Positions 7,449-14,522 of a stretch of DNA of 16,198 bases are shown one piece after another. Position numbers and translations under genes: made by a program. Every line of letters begins with the position of its first letter. The stretch's first letter is position 1. The notes beneath the pieces are model-generated. The model did no database searches and had not been told where the DNA came from. It saw nothing but the letters and a program-made list of their open reading frames with translations. Origin of the DNA: DASSFG01 sp035547915 (GTDB taxonomy: Bacteria > Planctomycetota > Planctomycetia > Pirellulales > JAICIG01); NCBI GenBank assembly GCA_035547915.1, contig DASZTS010000074.1, forward strand, positions 1-16,198. The letters run 5' to 3'.

Positions 7449-8732
7449 ATGTCCGACGCCTCTCGTGCCACCGACTGGCCGCCCCAACGGGTCGCTATGG
7501 CGACCTTGGTCGTCGTGGCCGTCCTGGGTGTGTTCCTGTTGCTGTACTTCTTCAGCAACGTATTCTTCCTGTTGTTGATTGGGATCGTGTTAGCGATCGC
7601 TCTCAACCCCGCCGTCGCCGTGATACAGCGATTCGGGGCGTCGCGAGTAACGGCATCCATCGTCGTCTATCTCGCGTTGGGCACGCTGTTGTTCGTCGGC
7701 GCATGGTTCGGCTTGCCGTCGGTCTATTGGCAAATGAAAGCGCTGGTCGAACGCTTGCCGCACAGCTACCTGCAACTGCGCGCGTATTTGGAGCAGGTTC
7801 CCAGCGAGTTGGTGTCGCGCTTCGCCGCCGGGCTTCCGCCGCGACTGTTCGAATCGGGTACCGACTCTCCGCGCGTGGAAGAAGCGATCAATGTCGCTGC
7901 CCAACTCTTGAGCGTCGGCGGCTTGATCACGCACGGCATCTACCTCGTCATGGCCATCGTGCTGCTGGCCTTCTATTGGTCTTTGTACGAAGAGAGGACG
8001 ATCCTCTCCTTCCTGCTGTTGCTGCCTCAACCTCGTCGCGGCGCGGCGCGAGAGCTGATCGATCAGATCGAGACCAAACTGGGCGCGTATTTGCGGGCCC
8101 AAGGACTGCTGTGCCTGATCATGGGCTTCCTCGTACTCGTCGCCTATTGGCTGATCGGCGTGCCGTATGCCCTGGCGCTCGCGGTGGCGGCCGGCATCCT
8201 CGAGGCGTTGCCCGTGTTCGGCCCGGTGCTGGCGGCGATTCCGGCATTGCTGGTCGCCTTGTCGGTCAGCACGTCGACCGCGGCATGGGTATTGGGGGCC
8301 GTCATTGTTTTACAGCAAATCGAAAGCAATCTCCTCGTGCCGCGCATGATGGACCGCTCCGTCGGCGTCAACGCGATCGTCACCTTGCTGGCCATCGCGG
8401 GGCTCAGCGCCCTGTGGGGACTATCCGGAGCGATCCTGGCGATACCTATCGCGGCGGTGGCCCAGTTGGCTCTGGATCGTTGGGTCTTTCGGCGGGCAGC
8501 GCTCGACGCGCCCGAACCGAGCGGACGCGACGCGGTCAGCCTGCTGCGCTTTCAAATCCGCGAGTTATTGCAGGACGTACAGATCGAGTTTCGCCGGAAA
8601 CGGTCGAAGGTCACTGAACGGAGCGATCGCTTGGAAGAAGCCCTCGAGTCGCTGGCGCTCGACCTCGACCTGGCGTTGCTGACCGCCAGCACAGAGCGGG
8701 CAATCACGCTGCGGCAAGAGGGGGAACGATGA
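7449..8732 (+). CDS. AI-2E family transporter (first of a pair)
   Basis: This 427-residue inner-membrane permease belongs to the AI-2E (TqsA/YdgG, UPF0118) family. Members export or move autoinducer-2 or act as ion antiporters, so the substrate cannot be read from sequence. Two membrane helices lie at about 16-58, one at about 66-90, a long extramembrane segment at about 92-150, and further helices at about 160-340. Family motifs are present: LGAYLRAQGLL (211-221), LIGVPYALAL (235-244), ILEALPVFGPVLAAIPALL (250-268), QQIESNLLVPRMMDRSVGVN (289-308) and a final GLSGAILAIPIAAV. Residues 350-427 form a charged, probably cytoplasmic tail. The start at 7449 sits just before the first helix. An ATG at 7368 with GAGG 4 nt upstream would add 27 residues and is possible. 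The stop overlaps the next start as ATGA, so the two genes are translationally coupled. Confidence 0.88.
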   Translation: MSDASRATDWPPQRVAMATLVVVAVLGVFLLLYFFSNVFFLLLIGIVLAIALNPAVAVIQRFGASRVTASIVVYLALGTLLFVGAWFGLPSVYWQMKALVERLPHSYLQLRAYLEQVPSELVSRFAAGLPPRLFESGTDSPRVEEAINVAAQLLSVGGLITHGIYLVMAIVLLAFYWSLYEERTILSFLLLLPQPRRGAARELIDQIETKLGAYLRAQGLLCLIMGFLVLVAYWLIGVPYALALAVAAGILEALPVFGPVLAAIPALLVALSVSTSTAAWVLGAVIVLQQIESNLLVPRMMDRSVGVNAIVTLLAIAGLSALWGLSGAILAIPIAAVAQLALDRWVFRRAALDAPEPSGRDAVSLLRFQIRELLQDVQIEFRRKRSKVTERSDRLEEALESLALDLDLALLTASTERAITLRQEGER

Positions 8733-9973
8733 GCCGCGTGGCAATCAGCACGGTAATCGTCCTCTCGGTGCTGGTGGGCGTGTATACCGTTTGGCAGCTA
8801 CGGGCCGCCGCGGTGTTGTTCGTGCTGTCGCTGGCAATGGCCGCGTCTCTACGGCCGATCATTTCCTGGTTGGCACGCAACGTCTTACCCTACATGGCCG
8901 CGCTGACGATCACCTACCTCGTCGTCTTCGCTGCGCTGGCCGTACTGATGTTCGCCGCGGGCGGGCCCTTGCTCGTGCAAGTCCAAGGCCTCGGCGATGA
9001 TTCCGTGCGGGCATATCAGACGCTCTACGATCGGCTGCACAACGAGGGACGGCACGGCAGCCTGGCCGCGTCGTTACCTCCGCCCGAAGACCTATTCGCC
9101 GCCTTGGCCGGAGAACAAGGCCGCGCTCTCCTGCAATCGGTGCTCGGTGCCACGCTGACGGTGTTTGGCATGGCGGTCGATCTGGTCATCGTCGTCTTCC
9201 TGGGCATCTATTGGTCGATCGACCAGGTCTACTTCGAGAGATTGTGGTTGTCGCTGCTCCCCTTGGATCGGCGCCGGGCGGCGCGCGACGTATGGCGGGC
9301 CATCGAGACCGAACTGGGGGCCTATGTCCGCAGCGAGGGGATACAGAGCATCGCCGCGGGCATCTTGCTGTGGCTGGGATACCTGGCGTTGGGGCAGCCC
9401 TATCCGGTCCTGCTGGCGATGATCGGGGCCGTCGCCTGGTTGATCCCGTGGGTGGGCGTCCTGGTCGCGGTCGCCGGCGTAGTTCTCCTTTCCGCGCCGT
9501 CCCTGGTGCTGGCGCCGAGCCAGGCGTTGACGCCCTTGCTCCTTTCGGTCGCCTTCACCTCGGTGCTCTTGTTGATCCTGCAACGTTATGTCGAACCAAG
9601 ATTCTTCGACCGACGGCGATACAATGCGCTGGTGACCGCCGTCATCATCTTCGGCATGGCCGACGTGGCGGGAATCATGGGACTTGTGTTCGGCGCGCCG
9701 CTGGCCGCCGCGTTGCAGATCGCCGGCCGCCACTGGGTGCGTTCGCGGGTCGTGCCGACCGCCCCCGAAACCCCGGCGGCCAACGGTTCGCTCGCCGCCC
9801 GCCTGGAGGCACTGCGCGGCGCGCTGGCGCGGCAGAAGCGGCCGGCGCCGGAGCTGGCCAGCCTGGTAGACCGGCTGGGCGCCCTGGTCGAAGGCGCGGC
9901 GGACGTGCTCGACGATCGGCTGCCGGAGGAGGCGCCGATTTCACGCCTCGTCGTTGGAAGGCAAGGAAGCTAG
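8729..9973 (+). CDS. AI-2E family transporter (second of a pair)
   Basis: The 414-residue product is a second, more divergent AI-2E-family permease. Helices lie at about 4-24, 27-46 and 55-80, followed by an extramembrane segment (about 82-140) and a helical block to about residue 335. Counterparts of the family motifs are LGAYVRSEGIQSIAAGI, LALGQPYPVLLAMIGAVAWL, IPWVGVLVAVAGV and LQRYVEPRFFDRRRYNALV. The last has lost the usual QQxExNxLxPRxxG pattern in part. Residues 340-414 are a charged helical tail. The ATG overlaps the stop of the first permease by 4 nt, and GAGGGGGAA lies just upstream as ribosome binding site. Coupled translation suggests a hetero-oligomer or a functional pair, which is inference. 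mgtE follows after 38 nt. Confidence 0.87.
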   Translation: MSRVAISTVIVLSVLVGVYTVWQLRAAAVLFVLSLAMAASLRPIISWLARNVLPYMAALTITYLVVFAALAVLMFAAGGPLLVQVQGLGDDSVRAYQTLYDRLHNEGRHGSLAASLPPPEDLFAALAGEQGRALLQSVLGATLTVFGMAVDLVIVVFLGIYWSIDQVYFERLWLSLLPLDRRRAARDVWRAIETELGAYVRSEGIQSIAAGILLWLGYLALGQPYPVLLAMIGAVAWLIPWVGVLVAVAGVVLLSAPSLVLAPSQALTPLLLSVAFTSVLLLILQRYVEPRFFDRRRYNALVTAVIIFGMADVAGIMGLVFGAPLAAALQIAGRHWVRSRVVPTAPETPAANGSLAARLEALRGALARQKRPAPELASLVDRLGALVEGAADVLDDRLPEEAPISRLVVGRQGS

Positions 9974-10011
9974 AATCTCCCCGGACTAAATCGCCGACCG
10001 CCCCTTGCACC

Positions 10012-11385
10012 ATGCGTCATCCTCTGCTGGCACCCGACCTGCGCGAGCTCATCAGCGAGCGAAATGAGGAGGGGCTGCGCGAATTCTTCGTCGGGCACCA
10101 CCCGGCCGATTCGGCCGAACTGCTCGACGATCTGCATGCCGAGGAAGCGTCGTTCGTACTGAACCTGCTCAACGGGCGCGAACGGGCCGCCGTCTTCTCG
10201 TATCTCGAGCCCGAGTTGCAAGACGGGGTGACCGGCCTGATGGAGCGAGGGCCGCTCGCCGCGCTACTCACCTACATGTCTCACGACGAGCGGGCCGACC
10301 TGGTCAGCCGGCTGCCGGGCGAGCGCGTCGAGCAGATCATGCCGCTGCTGGCCCACGCCGAGCGCGAAGATATCCGCACGCTCGCTTCCTACCGCGAGGG
10401 AACGACCGGGGCGGTGATGACCAGCGACTACGCCACGTTGCCGGCGGAGATCACGGCGGCGCAGGCATTGGACCGGCTGCGGCACGAAGCGCCCGACCGC
10501 GAGACGATCTATTACTGCTATGTGCTCGACGAGGAGCGGCGGTTGGTCGGTTTTGTCTCGCTGAAAGACCTGATCCTGGCCCCGCCGCAGCGGCCGATCT
10601 CGAAGATCATGCACACCGACGTGGTTTCGGCGACCGTCGACGAAGACCGCGAATTGGCGGCCCAGAAGCTGATGGAGTACGACCTGATCGCCCTGCCCGT
10701 GCTCGATGCGCAGGGCCGGTTGGTGGGCATCGTGACGCACGACGACGTGATCGACGTGATCGTCGATGAAGCGACGGAAGACGTCTACCGCCTGGGCGGC
10801 ATGGAACCGCTCGGCGACAGTTACCTGCGCACGCCCTTCGCCACGCTGTGGGGCAAACGCGGGATGTGGCTGGCGATCCTGTTCGTGGGCGGGTTTCTCA
10901 CCACCACGGTGCTGGCCTTCTACGAGCCGGTGTTCCAAGAACTGCCCGCGCTCGTGATGTTCATGCCGCTCATCATCTCGGCGGGCGGAAACTGCGGCTC
11001 GCAATCGACGACGTTGATCACCCGCGCGCTGGCCCTGGGCGAGATCAATCCGCGCGATTGGTTTCGCGTGCTCTGGCACGAGGTGCTGATGGGCGCGTCG
11101 TTGGGGTTGGCGCTGGGTGTCGTGGGATTTCTGCGCGCCTATTTCACGTCGCGGCAGTCGCTCGAAGGGCTCGATCCCGTGAACCTGTCGATCGTGGTCG
11201 CGTCGGGCGTGGCCGTCGTCGTGCTGTGGGGCAACCTGGTGGGAGCCTTGTTGCCGCTGCTGCTCAAGCGGATCGGCTTCGACCCGGCGCTGATGTCAAA
11301 CCCGGTGCTGGCCAGCCTGGTCGACGTGACGGGCATCGTGGCCTATTTCGCCATCGCCAAGACGATCCTGCTGCCGGCAGGATAG
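10012..11385 (+). CDS. mgtE: Magnesium transporter MgtE
   Basis: This 457-residue protein is a Mg2+-gated Mg2+ channel of the inner membrane. Domains in order: cytoplasmic MgtE_N helical domain (about 1-130, with HHPADSAELLDDL and the closing YREGTTGAVMTSDY), two CBS domains (about 136-190 and 196-252) that sense cytosolic Mg2+, the plug helix (about 253-275) and the five-helix pore domain (about 283-455). Key pore signatures are MPLIISAGGNCGSQSTTLITR (318-338 region) and LVDVTGIVAYF, where D438 corresponds to the conserved pore aspartate D432 of the Thermus enzyme. Length is normal for the family. The frame is open for 267 codons upstream, but the ATG at 10012 starts the conserved N-domain and follows the stop of the permease gene by 38 nt. 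It has no clear Shine-Dalgarno sequence. It is probably co-transcribed with the two permease genes. Confidence 0.95.
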   Translation: MRHPLLAPDLRELISERNEEGLREFFVGHHPADSAELLDDLHAEEASFVLNLLNGRERAAVFSYLEPELQDGVTGLMERGPLAALLTYMSHDERADLVSRLPGERVEQIMPLLAHAEREDIRTLASYREGTTGAVMTSDYATLPAEITAAQALDRLRHEAPDRETIYYCYVLDEERRLVGFVSLKDLILAPPQRPISKIMHTDVVSATVDEDRELAAQKLMEYDLIALPVLDAQGRLVGIVTHDDVIDVIVDEATEDVYRLGGMEPLGDSYLRTPFATLWGKRGMWLAILFVGGFLTTTVLAFYEPVFQELPALVMFMPLIISAGGNCGSQSTTLITRALALGEINPRDWFRVLWHEVLMGASLGLALGVVGFLRAYFTSRQSLEGLDPVNLSIVVASGVAVVVLWGNLVGALLPLLLKRIGFDPALMSNPVLASLVDVTGIVAYFAIAKTILLPAG

Positions 11386-11694
11386 GTTTCCGGCACATCG
11401 CGCCAAACAGCTTCGGGCGCAACGCGCGCATAGAAAAAACCGTCAACGGCGGAAGCCGGTGAGCGTAAGCCCTCCGCTCCCGAAACCATGCTTCGCGCCG
11501 CTGACGGTTCGGCGACAAAGCACGAGCCTCCGTGCCCTGCGCCCGTCCTTGGATTTCTTTGGCATCGGCGCGCTCAGGGCGTCTTATTCATAAGAAAGCG
11601 GTCGTAGCGGGAGAATTGGCGGCCCTTGGATGTTCTGGGCTTTTTGAATCTGCCCAATCAACGCCAACTACCACGACCAACGTCGGCGTTCGGA
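11386..11694. other. 309-bp convergent intergenic region
   Basis: This gap separates the convergent mgtE and beta-lactamase-family genes. It holds one large hairpin (11438-11509) with a T-run on its minus-strand side, probably the terminator of the minus-strand gene. I see no obvious terminator for mgtE on the plus strand and no gene. Confidence 0.5.
11434..11509 (-). terminator. Long hairpin with minus-strand T-run, possible terminator or repeat element
   Basis: The arms AACCGTCAaCGGCG (11438-11451) and CGCCGcTGACGGTT (11496-11509) pair over 14 bp with one mismatch, and the pairing continues through GAAGC and GCTTC after a one-base bulge. The loop contains a smaller stem, GAGCG (11461-11465) with CGCTC (11475-11479). 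On the minus strand the hairpin is followed by TTTTTTCTA, as expected for a terminator. It lies about 185 nt after the stop of the hydrolase gene, which is rather far. Its nested structure also resembles the short intergenic repeats common in planctomycete genomes. Confidence 0.5.
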
Positions 11695-12885
11695 TCAAGG
11701 TCGCAACCGGACGGACGCGTCGTGCAGCGCCTTGCGCATCGCACTGCCGTCGCTGTTGGGCAGCCCGACGCGTTGCAAGAGCAGGATGGTGTAGATGCCC
11801 TTCGCGGGGTCGATCCAGCCTTGCGTGCCGAAGGCGCCGCCGTGACCGAACGTCCCCGCCGACAAGCTCTCGGCCACACCCTTGGGTTCCTTTACGATGC
11901 CGACCCCGTAGCCCCATCCGCTCCCGTCGATGAAGCCGGCCTTCAGGTCGCCCGTGTGAATCCGGGTCATCTCGGCCAGTGTCGGCTCGCCGACGATCCG
12001 CTGACCGTTCGACGCCCCCTTATTCAAGAGGCATTGGTAGAGTTTCGCCAGGTCATCGCCCGTGCTGAACAATCCGCCGGCGGGTACCGGATGCTTGGCG
12101 TCCGCCTTGTAGTCGAGGATGCCGCCCGGCCTGGGCGTCAATTTGCCGTTCTCTCGGTCGTAGGTCACGGCCAGGCGTTTGAGCTGGTCGCTCGAAGGGT
12201 ACGGCGTCGTGTCGACCATTCCGAGCGGCTCGAAGATGTGCGTCGCGAGATAGCGGTCGTACGGCAGGCCCGAGACGACCTCGACGATCCGCCCCAGCGT
12301 GTCGATGCCGGGGTTGCAATAGCTCCAACGGCTGCCGGGCTCGAATTCGAGCGGCGCTTGGCTGATGGCGATCGTCGTTTCGCCCAAGGTGCGATCGCGC
12401 TTTTGATAAACGTCGGCCAGTCCGGCCGGATAGTTCGGCAGGCCGCACGTATGAGTCAGCAGGTCGCGCACGGCCACGGGGCGCGATGGACGTTTCAACA
12501 CGACCGTGCCGTTCTCCCTCGACGCCACCAACATCTGCCCCTTGAACTCGGGGAGGTATTTTTCGACCGGGTCTTCAACACGAACCTTCCCTTGTTCCAC
12601 GAGCTGCATGACGGCCAGCGCGGTGATCGGCTTCGTCATCGATGCGATGCGGAAGATCGTGTCGCGTTTCATCGGAACCTGATGCTCGAGGTCGGCCATG
12701 CCGAGGGCCTGGACATCGAGTACGCCGTCCTTGGTACCGACGAACGTCACCAGGCCGGCGACCTCACCGCTGTCGACGAACGGCTGCATCGCCGCTTGCA
12801 CGACATTGGGTTCCGCCGCGGCGGCGAATTGGGTGCCGACCAGGCATTCCATCAGAAAGACGAGGAGGAGGGAGTCGCATCGCAT
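11695..12885 (-). CDS. Exported serine hydrolase of the beta-lactamase (class C-like) family
   Basis: The 396-residue product resembles the beta-lactamase/EstB/penicillin-binding family (Pfam Beta-lactamase), whose members include esterases, peptidases and lactamases. A signal peptide is likely at residues 1-24 (LLLVFLMECLVGTQFAAAAEP). Active-site motifs are the SxxK tetrad S82-M-T-K85 (nucleophile and general base), the tyrosine motif Y189-C-N191, and the third motif H348-G-G350 that replaces the KTG of true beta-lactamases, as is usual in the esterase-like members. DLLTHTCGLPNY (141-152) is also typical. Length is normal. The start ATG has AAGGA 10 nt upstream. A -10-like TATCAT lies at 12942-12937 on the minus strand without a good -35 box. 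Substrate is unknown, and antibiotic resistance should not be assumed. Confidence 0.9.
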   Translation of the reverse strand: MRCDSLLLVFLMECLVGTQFAAAAEPNVVQAAMQPFVDSGEVAGLVTFVGTKDGVLDVQALGMADLEHQVPMKRDTIFRIASMTKPITALAVMQLVEQGKVRVEDPVEKYLPEFKGQMLVASRENGTVVLKRPSRPVAVRDLLTHTCGLPNYPAGLADVYQKRDRTLGETTIAISQAPLEFEPGSRWSYCNPGIDTLGRIVEVVSGLPYDRYLATHIFEPLGMVDTTPYPSSDQLKRLAVTYDRENGKLTPRPGGILDYKADAKHPVPAGGLFSTGDDLAKLYQCLLNKGASNGQRIVGEPTLAEMTRIHTGDLKAGFIDGSGWGYGVGIVKEPKGVAESLSAGTFGHGGAFGTQGWIDPAKGIYTILLLQRVGLPNSDGSAMRKALHDASVRLRP

Positions 12886-13053
12886 TGGGGAGGGATCCTT
12901 CGATTGGCGGTTCTCAGGTTGTCGGAATCGACTCCCATGATACTTCGTCGCCTCGCGGACGAATCCCTTGGGCCGGGTTTTTTGAGAGGGCCGATCGGAC
13001 GACGGGAGAACCGCCCATGACGCGATGCCCGGTACGTAGTCGCTTCGCGGAGG

Positions 13054-13104
13054 ATCAAAAAAGAAGACCGGCCGGCGTCTAAACCCCAGAGCCGCCGACC
13101 GGTC
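13054..13104 (-). terminator. Rho-independent terminator of the Gly-rich TPR protein gene
   Basis: On the minus strand the arm GACCGGTCGGCG (13104-13093) pairs with CGCCGGCCGGTC (13077-13066) over 12 bp with one mismatch, closes a 15-nt loop and is followed by TTCTTTTTTG. It begins about 42 nt after the TAA stop at 13146 in the right orientation, so it very likely ends that transcript. Confidence 0.8.
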
Positions 13105-13145
13105 GTTCGTTTGCGATCTATGAATTTACCAAAGGATCGTTGCGT

Positions 13146-14417
13146 TTATCGTGCCGCCGATGCACCAGCATCCGGCTCCGCGGCCGGCAGCGTCTCGGCG
13201 CCGCCGAACTTCGCCGCCATCAGGTTACGCAGTTCCACGGCGAGCTTGTCCTTGGGATTCAACTTGATCGTCCGATCCAATTCGCGAACGGCCTCTTTCG
13301 GATAACCGAGATAGCCGTAATGGAAACCGAGCAGGAACCACTTGCCCGGCGACTCCTTGGTCTTCACCGCCGACTCCAGCGCCCGCAACTGATTGGTGTA
13401 ATCGGTGCGTGGCGGATAGAGTTCGCGGAAGTTCGTGACCACCGCGCCCCACTGCTCCTTCGGCAGCATTTGCATGGCGAGCTGCGTCGCCCCGGCCGCC
13501 TCTTCGTATTTGCCGGTGGCAAACAGTCCCTGCGCCAGCAGCATCATCACGCCGCCGTTTTGCGGATCGTCGAGCAATGCGTGCTGCCAATCGTGCACGG
13601 CGGCGTCATAGCGACCGGCTTGGAAATCCTGTTCGCCCATGGCGGCGTAATCGCCCGCCTGGGCGGCCGGCATCGAGCCATCGTTCACGTATCCGTTGTT
13701 ATAGCCATTGCCATAACCGCTGTAGCCACTGCCGTACCCTCCGTACCCGCCGTAGCCACCGTAGCCCCCATAACCGCCGTATCCGCCGTACCCCCCATAG
13801 CCGCCGTATCCGAGTCCGCCGAAGCCTAGGCCGTAACCGCCCATTCCATAACCCAGGCCGCCGAAGCCCATGCCGAAGGGTAGGAAGCCGAAGCCGCCAT
13901 AACCCAGGCCACCGGGGCCGTAACCGAAGCCACCGTAGCCGCGATTGCCGTAGAAATTGCCACCGCCGTTGATACCGAGGTTGCCACGGGCGCCGACGCC
14001 GCCATAGCTGGCGAGCCCATGCCGACCGATAAACGAATTGGCTCCGTAGCGTCCAGCGCCCGAAGCGATCCCGCCGGCCCGACCAACTCCACCTCTCGCC
14101 GCGGCAGAGCCACTAAAACCGCGCGCTGCCGAAGCGCCGCCCATGCCGCGGTAGCCCGAGGAATAACCGCCGCGATATCCGCCGCCGCCACCACGATATC
14201 CACCTCCGCCAAATCCGCCGCCGCCGCGGAAGCCGCCTCCGCCGAACCCACCTCCATGTCCGCCGCCACCGAACCCTCCGCCCCCGTGTCCGCCGCCACC
14301 GCCATGGCCTCCGCCGCCACCACCACCGCCGCCATGCCCGAACGACACATTCCCTATCGCGACAGCCGATAGAACGGCCGCCAGGCCGAGTTTTCGCATC
14401 CAAGATCTATGTAACAT
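13146..14417 (-). CDS. Exported glycine-rich repeat protein with C-terminal TPR domain
   Basis: The 423-residue product has a likely signal peptide (residues 1-27: basic start, KLGLAAVLSAVAIGNVSFG). A Gly/His/Phe/Arg low-complexity stretch follows at about 28-95 (HGGGG and FGGGG/YRGGGG blocks), then a Gly/Ala/Arg segment, and a Gly/Tyr/Phe stretch at about 150-245 containing nine tyrosines spaced as GGY (204-229). Residues 255-400 carry at least two TPR-like helical pairs (GEQDFQAGRYDAAVHDWQHALLDDP and GFHYGYLGYPKEAVRELDRTIKLNP), a protein-binding fold. The domain order suggests an envelope or extracellular scaffold with a sticky disordered part and a partner-binding part, which is inference. 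The start is supported by GAGGGGG about 7 nt upstream; M7 is an alternative. A strong terminator follows. The SH3-domain gene lies 104 bp upstream on the same strand. Confidence 0.85.
   Translation of the reverse strand: MLHRSWMRKLGLAAVLSAVAIGNVSFGHGGGGGGGGGHGGGGGHGGGGFGGGGHGGGFGGGGFRGGGGFGGGGYRGGGGGYRGGYSSGYRGMGGASAARGFSGSAAARGGVGRAGGIASGAGRYGANSFIGRHGLASYGGVGARGNLGINGGGNFYGNRGYGGFGYGPGGLGYGGFGFLPFGMGFGGLGYGMGGYGLGFGGLGYGGYGGYGGYGGYGGYGGYGGYGGYGSGYSGYGNGYNNGYVNDGSMPAAQAGDYAAMGEQDFQAGRYDAAVHDWQHALLDDPQNGGVMMLLAQGLFATGKYEEAAGATQLAMQMLPKEQWGAVVTNFRELYPPRTDYTNQLRALESAVKTKESPGKWFLLGFHYGYLGYPKEAVRELDRTIKLNPKDKLAVELRNLMAAKFGGAETLPAAEPDAGASAAR
13731..13808 (-). repeat. In-frame GGY tandem repeat (9-bp period)
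   Basis: About eight Gly-Gly-Tyr units are encoded in a row (residues 204-229 of the Gly-rich protein). Glycine codons vary among GGC, GGT, GGA and GGG, and tyrosine alternates TAC and TAT, so the DNA repeat is imperfect while the amino-acid repeat is exact. The 9-bp period could still slip during replication. Confidence 0.8.
14148..14336 (-). repeat. In-frame Gly-rich HGGGG/FGGGG/YRGGGG repeat region
   Basis: This stretch encodes residues 28-90 of the Gly-rich protein, mostly runs of two to nine glycines separated by single His, Phe, Tyr or Arg residues. The underlying DNA is made of CCGCC-type triplets on the plus strand and is highly repetitive, so it is a likely site of length variation and of assembly error. 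Confidence 0.75.
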
Positions 14418-14493
14418 TGGCGCACCCCCTCACTGGTTAAATCACCCCAGGGGAGAGGGAACACTTTTTGTGCCAAGTCTGGGCTGCTTGCGT

Positions 14494-14522
14494 GTTCGCG
14501 TGTTTTCGACCGAAACACGAAC
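14494..14522 (-). terminator. Hairpin directly after the SH3 protein stop codon
   Basis: On the minus strand GTTCGTGTTT pairs with AAACACGCGAAC, with a two-base bulge, around a short loop. It begins at the last base of the TAG stop. No T-run follows, so it may only weaken read-through or protect the 3' end of the RNA rather than terminate transcription fully. The Gly-rich protein gene begins 104 bp past the stop. Confidence 0.3.

Noticed and set aside
9211..10011. Long upstream in-frame extension of mgtE
   Set aside because: It overlaps the second AI-2E gene in another frame, has shadow-like composition, and MgtE homologues start at the conserved N-domain.
11626..13020. 464-codon open frame on the plus strand
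   Set aside because: It lies antisense to the beta-lactamase-family gene, whose active-site motifs and signal peptide are clear. Long antisense frames are common in GC-rich DNA, and this one shows no family motif.
13731..13808. Short regular repeats resembling a CRISPR array
   Set aside because: The period is 9 bp, in frame, and encodes GGY in a clear protein; there are no spacers and no cas genes.
14459..14477. Sigma-54-like motif TTGGCACAAAAAGTGTT upstream of the Gly-rich gene (minus strand)
   Set aside because: The -24 GG is present, but the -12 element reads GT instead of the required GC at the correct spacing.
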